Shown here: positions 57,501-64,000 of the stretch, piece after piece
How the letters are laid out: every line of letters starts with the position of its first letter
Position numbering within the stretch: the stretch's first letter is position 1
Source: Coprinellus micaceus
Lineage: Eukaryota > Basidiomycota > Agaricomycetes > Agaricales > Psathyrellaceae
Length of the DNA: 64,000 bases
Assembly (NCBI GenBank): GCA_951394405.1
Contig: OX596334.1
Coordinates: 4,588,001-4,652,000 of the forward strand
Direction: 5' to 3'
Program-made: the position numbers and the translations under genes
Notes under the pieces: generated by a model
Told to the model about the DNA's origin: nothing
Database searches by the model: none
What the model saw: only the letters and a program-made list of their open reading frames with translations

Positions 57501-58515
57501 ATTCCGTGGTACGTATCCATTGCGTCCCTTTTACTCCCCACCTTCGCTTTCAACTTCGCATCTACCCGCCCATCCTCTGGTTCTGCTCGACCCCCCTTCG
57601 CCCTGATCCGATCCCTTCCCTCCTGTATTCTGATACACATCACGCATCCTCCATTCGCCTTCGGTCTCCTCCCTTGAACTGTGCGCCATGCTAACTTTCT
57701 CCCCTTCTATAGACATCCGTATATCTCTCCATCGCTTGGAAACATGACTTTCTTCGTGCTCGCTCGGGTCGATATCACCATCTCCCACCCTCCCTCGCCA
57801 CGCAACTACAACAACTGCTCTCGTCGAACTCTACTCACCGAGGATCGTTCTTTCGACTGACTGTCAGCATACCCCTACGTTCTCCTCGCCAAGGGGTACT
57901 CTCTCCAGCCTTCGTCGCCCCAACGGTCCACTTACCCCCTTGGCCCATTCAAGCCGGCCGTCTCAATTGCAAGAGCGTCGCTCGACCATGGGCTTTCTAC
58001 CTTCGTCATGCTCGCCGACCCAAGCATCGCCATTAGCCCTCGTCATACTTCGGCGCTCACGAACGCGGAGCCCCCCGTCCGTAGTGCTTCCCTGAGCGAA
58101 GCTCGCCTCCTCATACTGGTGCGTACTCCCTTCTCCACCCTCCTGGGTATCGATTGTCGATCAGGTCATCCAGGGCGAACATATGCATGGATTGCAGGGA
58201 CGCTGGGTACGGTAGCACAAATGGTACGTCTTTCTCTCGAGTGTTGGTCGATGTCTGTTTCTCCTTTCCTCGTGTATTCATCTCTTCGTTCCCTGCATCG
58301 TCGCCCTTCCTCCCTTTCATCCACCTCAACTTTCAAGGTCTCCCATTTACGATGCCCTTGGGCTGTCACACCCTCTTCTCCCCCCACCCCGAGCTTCCGT
58401 CTATCAGTTATGCTTGCGTATCTCACCTCTATCTTCCTTCCTTCGTTTTCTCCCTTTCGAAAATAGTTCGATCTCGATCACAGGCTAACTACATCCACAT
58501 ACAGATATAGCTCGC
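54570..58515 (+). repeat. large dispersed repeat, copy A
   Basis: Collinear with copy B at an offset of about 4.77 kb. Landmarks are GGCGCATCCCTC (54602/59397), GTTTCACGCCCCACC (54748/59538), GGCAGTAGCTGG (54804/59597), CCATACGAA (55105/59868), GAAGGTGTGTACGAAATCGC (55719/60491), GCGCCTATTTCATCTCGGCG (55761/60545), GATTTAGGCGC (56098/60888), GATCAGTGCGGGGTTA (56976/61740), TTCTTCGTGCTCGCTC (57742/62491) and CGACCCAAGCATCGCCATT (58016/62771). Copy A ends near 58510 just after the second conserved acceptor. Frames are broken; introns near 57508-57714 and about 58222-58505 keep their borders. I do not call a gene. Confidence 0.75.
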
Positions 58516-59369
58516 GTCAGCGAACCTCGGAGACACTGCCTCTCTCTTGCTCCGAATACTTCGTTCACGCTGGGTGTTTCCTCATGGACACCCGATATGT
58601 GCGCTATTCTGCACTTGCCTGCGTAACGACACCTTCCCTGACGCCACGTTGGTCAAAGCCCGAAAGCCAAGTTGCGGAGTCGGGTATATCCACCAGGTCT
58701 ATACGGCCAGTTACCCTCGAACGCCGCGCCAGTTCCCGCAGTGCCTCAGTCATATCCTCCGCCGTACCGGCTTCTCCTTTCAACGATGATACCGTTGAAC
58801 ACTTATTGAAGACGCCGATTGGCTCTTTCGGTGCTTGGCCAGCGCCCTTCCTGTTACTTCCCCCTCGCTCTATGCGAGTAACTCCACGACCGTATCGACT
58901 GGAGGCAGTCCACACAGGCCCACATTCCCTCGTCGAGGTTCCTCTCATCAGTGGCTTCGGCCTGGCTCACGAATTCCATACGGAAGCGCCTACCTCAGAC
59001 GTTCTCGCCCCCGCCGCCCGACTCGGGGAAGCGGCGCACAAGGCAGGACTCCCATCGTGATGGGCTTGATCGTGGATTTTGGACGCTAGGGTCGACGAAG
59101 GAACTATGGGCGGCTCGATGGATGTTACCGCGCCGCCACCGCTCTTGATCCGAGGACTGGATCGTCTCTTGGCTCTGGTTGGGGCATGGTGCGGGGTGAT
59201 TTGCGCGGGACGACCGAGCGTTAGACTTGAGTGTGGAGGTGGTATATGGACGGGATTTGGCGATTGGGTGGTAGCGGGGGTAGCAGGGGCGTGCGACGAG
59301 GGACCGTTGTGGTTCATGTCGTCTATCTCCCGAACTCATCTTTTAGAACCTATTCTACGATATTCGCTT

Positions 59370-62300
59370 CGCTTTCATGTTCCCGTTCTCCTAGGCGCAT
59401 CCCTCTTTCGCACAACACTAAGCTGAGCCTGCTCTCGAGCGCATGGTACGTCTTTCACCCGCCCCGCACTGCTCAACGCGACTCCTTTTCAATGTGGATT
59501 CCCCCAACCTGGTTACCTGTTCGGGAGTCTCACATCCCCGTTTCACGCCCCACCCATCCGAGCGTCGTGGGCGACAGAAAGACGGGCTGGCATCGGGCAG
59601 TAGCTGGTGGTGGCGTGGCTTGGGGAGCCATTCGATTGTCGACGTCGCTGGTGGGATGGAGGGAAATCCGGATGGTGGGGAAGCCGAGTGGGTGGAAGTT
59701 GGTTCGGCCAGGAGCGAATGCGGATTGGTTTGGTGGGGGTAGGAGGAATTAAACACTATTATAACGTACAGCGGGCGTTTTTCTAAAATCGTTGGGCCCC
59801 ATTCTTTTTCTCCCTGGGATTCTTCTCTTCCGTGGACGCCTCTGGGATGGTTCGCTTCGCTTCATTCCATACGAAGGGTGTCTGCTCCTCACCTCGTTTT
59901 CTCCTGGCACCTTCGTTGCCTTAACTCCTCACCCCTTCCCCCTGTCGAACCATTCTTTGCAGTGGTTCAAACACATCTTACCACTTTACCCAACATGTCA
60001 TATAGCAACAACGCTTGTAGACGGGCGCTTATGCATACCTTGAATCTCAGGCTTGCTTAGCTGTTGTCAATATACTCAAAAGGGCTTACTCCCTAAATGC
60101 CATGAGTGTTTGTGATACCCGTCAGTCCCCCGCGCTACGCTAACCGGTGAAGAATATTGCGAGAAAATGGATTCAACATCCCCGTTGTCGCAATTTAGAA
60201 GGACGAGCAGCTGGGAGAGCCCGCTCCAGGAATTTGGGAACCGAGGGCTATGGGCACATCGAAACACGGTGTTCTACTATACCACACGCAGAAATGAAAC
60301 GTCTCAAACACCCACATGGTCGAGGGAAGATGGGAGGGCATAGGTGGTGGTGCTGTCATCTCTGCGACCCACTCACCGGCGGACGTAAGTTTTCATTTCA
60401 AACTGAGTATCCATAGCAGGTTTAAACGGCCCCTACGATCGAGGGCAACTAAATGGCGAATATAAGCCACACCAACTTCCTTTAATACCATGGAAGGTGT
60501 GTACGAAATCGCCTTGTGCCGCACAGGATTCGCCTTACGGGGTAGGCGCCTATTTCATCTCGGCGAGGGTGGGTTGTGCGATGATCCTACGAATATAACG
60601 GAGGTTGAGTGACCACTGTGTGATGCACGCGGGTTCCGACGCATGAGAAGCTGTCGAAAGCTCGGTAGAGCTCAAGATCGAAACTAAGGGTGATGTGAGA
60701 GCTTCTGACTGGGGCGTGAATGGGATCAGGGGTTGGGGTGAACTGTGCACATAGGACAGGTGTGTTTCCTATGAGACCGAGGTGAGAAGCCCCATAGCAG
60801 TGCAACTTCACAGAGCAGAAGAGGAGAGATACAGCGATGAAGTCTCAAGAATCAAGATATACGTCGGTTTAATCGGAGGTCGTGTCGGATTTAGGCGCTC
60901 GTGTATATATTTGGAAGGCTTTTGAGAAGTGAGGGGCGTTCCGAGAGTCTCGACGAATAAATGGTAATGCAATGCTTCGACACATAGACGCCGTTGAGAC
61001 CAGGCGCCTACGTAGAGGAGGGGCCTCGCCCTCGAGGCGGAGGAGTCGGGCCGATTCTGGGCGCGTGCGACTGAACCAAGATTCAGGAGGGGTAGCCCAG
61101 ACGAAGCGAGTCAGGTTATGTGGAATGAGAGGTAAGGTATGCGTCCTGGAGTTTCTCTGAGGCATGAACGCAGAAGATCGCGGATGTAGACTTGTCTCCG
61201 CCAAGTCGAAAGTCCCGCAGTCGGATTGACGATTCAGTGGATGTTGCACGGTTCAATTCTGCGAGGAAAGGGTTGCGTCGGAATGCCTGGCGCTTCAAGA
61301 AAGTTTAGGGTGTCTATGGAACCGGGGATGGAGCCGTAGGAAGGGGTGGGTACTCAGACGGAAGGATGAAGAGAGCGGGGGTCCAGGGACTTGAAGGAGT
61401 AAAAGGCCTATTCCGAGGCAAAAGTGTTGTGGTCCATGAGGGGGAAACGAATGTAAATGGAGCCCAGGGGGAGCGCCTTCGATCCTCAGCGAAATTGGTC
61501 GTGGGCCGCGGGTAGATTGGGAAGCGTATAGGTGACCGAGTGGAATAGCAATTCGACGGTGTCAAGAATTAAAGTCAAGCGAGGGAAGTCTTGGGAACGA
61601 CGAATGGGAGTGAGGGTCTCCAAGGCGGGACCTTAAAGAGGGAGCGTGGGCGTGAGGGCGACGCAGAGCAAGCCTCAGTCGGTGTGGCTGGAAGAAAGAG
61701 AATATCCCCTTTGCTTTGACCCTGCGGATCAACAGCTCCGATCAGTGCGGGGTTAGGGTTGCCGCCACCCATAATCGACGTCACAGCTCCTGCGCCCACC
61801 ACGGTCCTCATCGTTACATCCACCGGGGACGTCGTCCGCCCCATTTCGATCTTCTGGCCGCCCCTTTCCTCATTCTCTCTTAGTGTCTTGGCTAAATAGC
61901 CTCTCCCCAATGATGTCCAACGAATTCCTCGTCGGCATTCTGCGGTGCTACCCCCCGAACATGCACATCGTCTCGCGTCAGTGCCTTCTTGTGCTGGAGT
62001 CTATCCCTAGCGAGAACGAAGAGACTTCTGGTCGTTGTTCCTGCGCGTCGCACGAGCCCATCGTGTCGGCCAACCTCAACTGTCCTCACTTCCTGCATCA
62101 CCACCCGCGCCGTCAACCAATCGGGTCCACCTGGACGAACCCTCCCTTGAATGGGCCCCAAGAGGGAATGGCTGGGAGAAGAACTCGGAGGGATGGGGAG
62201 TGGGAGGTGCGATGAAGCCAGGTCTTTCAGGAAAGATGGAGTCGTGACGCGGTATGTATCTATTCCTTCCCAATTACTCCCAACCTTCACCTTACCTCTA

Positions 62301-63980
62301 CCCAACCTCTACCCTCCCATCCTCTCACTCTGCCTGGCCCCCTTCCGTCTTCGATTCAACCCCTTCCCCCCTTTATGCTACCACAATCCTCCCTCCTTCG
62401 CCTCTGGTCCCTTCCCTTGACCGTGACCCGTGCTAACTTGATTGGTCTAGACAGACATCCACACGTCTCAGCATCGCGCGGAAACACGATGTTCTTCGTG
62501 CTCGCTCAGATCGATATCGCCATCTCCCAGCCTCCCTCTGCATTCAACTACCTCAACTGCTCTCGTCGAACTCTACTCGGCGGGGATCGTCCTTTCCATG
62601 GGATATCAGCATCCACCGTTACGCTGTCCTTACATCGAGGGGTGCCCTCTGGCCCTCCCGCTTTTGTCGCCTGGTGGTCGCCTCGCTCGCTCGGCCGATT
62701 CAAGTTGGCCCGCTGCCTCAATTCCAAGGGTGTCGCTCGGCTCTGAGATTTCTACCTTCTTCGTACTCGCCGACCCAAGCATCGCCATTGGCTCTCGTCA
62801 TCCTTCGACGCTCATGAACGTGGAGTCCCCCTTCCGTGGCGCTTCCCTGAGCCAGGATCAATACCTCGTGTCGCCGCGTACTCCCTTCCTCCACCCTCCT
62901 GGGCACCGATTGTCTACGAGGTCGATCAGGACGAACAAACTTATGGATTGCACGGACGCTGAGTACGGTACCGTTAATGGTGCGTCTTCCTTCAGGGCAT
63001 CGGTAGATGTCCGTTTCTCGTTTCCTCGCGGATCCCTCTCTTCATTACCCCCCGTCGCTTGTGCTATCGCTTCTCCTTCCCTCCTTCCTCCACTCCGCCG
63101 ACCTCAACAGTCCCGACTCGCGAGTTCGTTGGAGCAGCGGCGTGGCCCATTCCTCGCACCCATCTTTTCAGCCTCGGTTTATCACTTTCCCCGTCACCCC
63201 AACGTTTCGTTCGTCTCTTTCCTTTTGACGTCTTTATCTTTCGGTCAGGGGCTAACAACTTTCATATCCAGATACCAGCCTCAGCGATACCTACTGGTCG
63301 ACCTCATGAACGGTATCCTATCGGGGAGGAGACGGGGATGAACCGCGAGGAGTCGAAAGGGGAAACCATCGTGGAATGTGGTGAGGTGGAGTGGGGAGCC
63401 GGATGTCGAGGTTCCCATGGTACGCGTTCGTTCTGCTATGCCCGCTGTCTACCTCCACCTTCACAACGTCGCGTTCACCTGCGACCTCGCTTCATGTTGA
63501 CAACTATTCATCTCTGAATGCGTCACGCCCCAGGACCGCCTTTTCATCAATTTGCGCGCTCGACCCCTTTAATTTCAGAGCATCGTACGAATCTTACCTC
63601 TCGTCACATGAACTGTCTGGTCATTCATCCGTTATCTTACGGTTCAGCAATGCAATTCGTCGCCCGCACTCGCTACTTTAGCACGGACGTGCTAGGCCTT
63701 GAAGACTGGGCTTCCAACAGCACCATTGATGCATCGTCGGGTCCGCTGCCTCGAGGGCGTCCCCATACTCACCCTCGGTTTTGCTCGGCAGCTCGAGCGC
63801 TACAAGCACTTCCTGCGCCGAGGATGGACGGCGCGAGTCGCTTCCGGTTGCCTACCACAAAATTCACATCCTGGACGAGACTGACTGACTGCTGCGAATC
63901 TTTCCTGTCGCCTCAAAGCATAATCTTCAGATATCCCATTCTTCTCTCGTCATGACGCGTTGTCCATAAACAGCGACGCA
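59370..63980 (+). repeat. large dispersed repeat, copy B (runs to the window end)
   Basis: Direct copy of the 54.6-58.5 kb repeat that continues further right into sequence shared with copy C, so the full unit exceeds 4.6 kb. The longest open stretch, 62598-63341, includes FFVLADPSIAIGSRHPSTLM and DAEYGTVNG before a GTGCGT donor. Equivalent peptides in copies A and C (FVMLADPSIAIS; SLVPADASVTIGGRHPP) hint at an ancient protein-coding exon. An internal echo, FFVLAQIDIAISQPPS, sits about 280 bases upstream of the FFVLADPS motif. Confidence 0.72.
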
Positions 63981-64000
63981 GCCATCGGCACCGGTCACCG

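Noticed and set aside
44425..61760. Interstitial telomere repeats (GGGTTAGGGTT near 44427, 53230, 61751; CCCTAACCCTAA near 17119)
   Set aside because: Each is only one and a half to two TTAGGG units. Those in the 44-62 kb region are part of the dispersed repeat sequence; there is no true telomeric tract.
1..64000. A TET/JBP dioxygenase gene or an LTR retrotransposon accompanying the KDZ element
   Set aside because: TET/JBP genes are known KDZ companions in basidiomycetes, so I looked for the HxD..H pattern and for reverse transcriptase or integrase motifs; none was found.

Overview
The window looks like nuclear DNA of a mushroom-forming basidiomycete (Agaricomycetes). Genes are broken by many short introns of about 50-60 bases with GTRNGT/YAG borders. 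The recognisable families are typical of that group: a KDZ (Kyakuja-Dileera-Zisupton) transposase, a Plavaka-type transposase with a DUF6698-type neighbour, F-box/leucine-rich proteins, and a TPR-CHAT protease-like protein. There is no operon structure, rRNA, confident tRNA gene or CRISPR array. Exon borders were read by eye; gene spans are outer limits.

Layout. 0-14 kb: a KDZ transposase gene (minus, 5.4 to 1.4 kb) with a small downstream gene, and a divergent large gene with an HMG-box-like segment (5.5-8.9 kb). Next comes a minus-strand gene with cysteine clusters, coiled coil and YSHPxQ heptads (12.8-9.1 kb), then a small plus-strand gene. 14-22 kb: two small minus-strand genes with C-terminal membrane segments, an F-box-like gene, and about 3 kb of GC-rich DNA with no convincing gene. 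22-30 kb: an unrecognised multi-exon gene whose introns hold two elements. These share terminal inverted repeats (AGTACTTT..CACTCCCCCA) but carry different arrays of short palindromic repeats. A third, unrelated palindrome-rich element sits against the stop codon of an F-box gene. 30-43 kb: a coiled-coil protein, a protein with two identically spaced CCCHC motifs, an apparently intact Plavaka transposase, a long hairpin, and the DUF6698-type gene. 43-64 kb: a possible membrane-protein gene, an intact-looking TPR-CHAT gene (51.7-48.0 kb), and at least three decayed copies of a large repeat. Two of those copies lie head to tail with a 4.77 kb offset, and splice-site positions are kept between copies.

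Overall this is an accessory, transposon-dense region. The strongest candidates for something undescribed are the family of TIR elements with interchangeable palindromic subterminal arrays phased at 10-11 bases, and the large spliced repeat family whose introns are better kept than its reading frames. Three otherwise clean reading frames (KDZ, its divergent partner, and the YSHPxQ gene) each carry one in-frame stop, which suggests recent inactivation or an unrecognised way around the stop.
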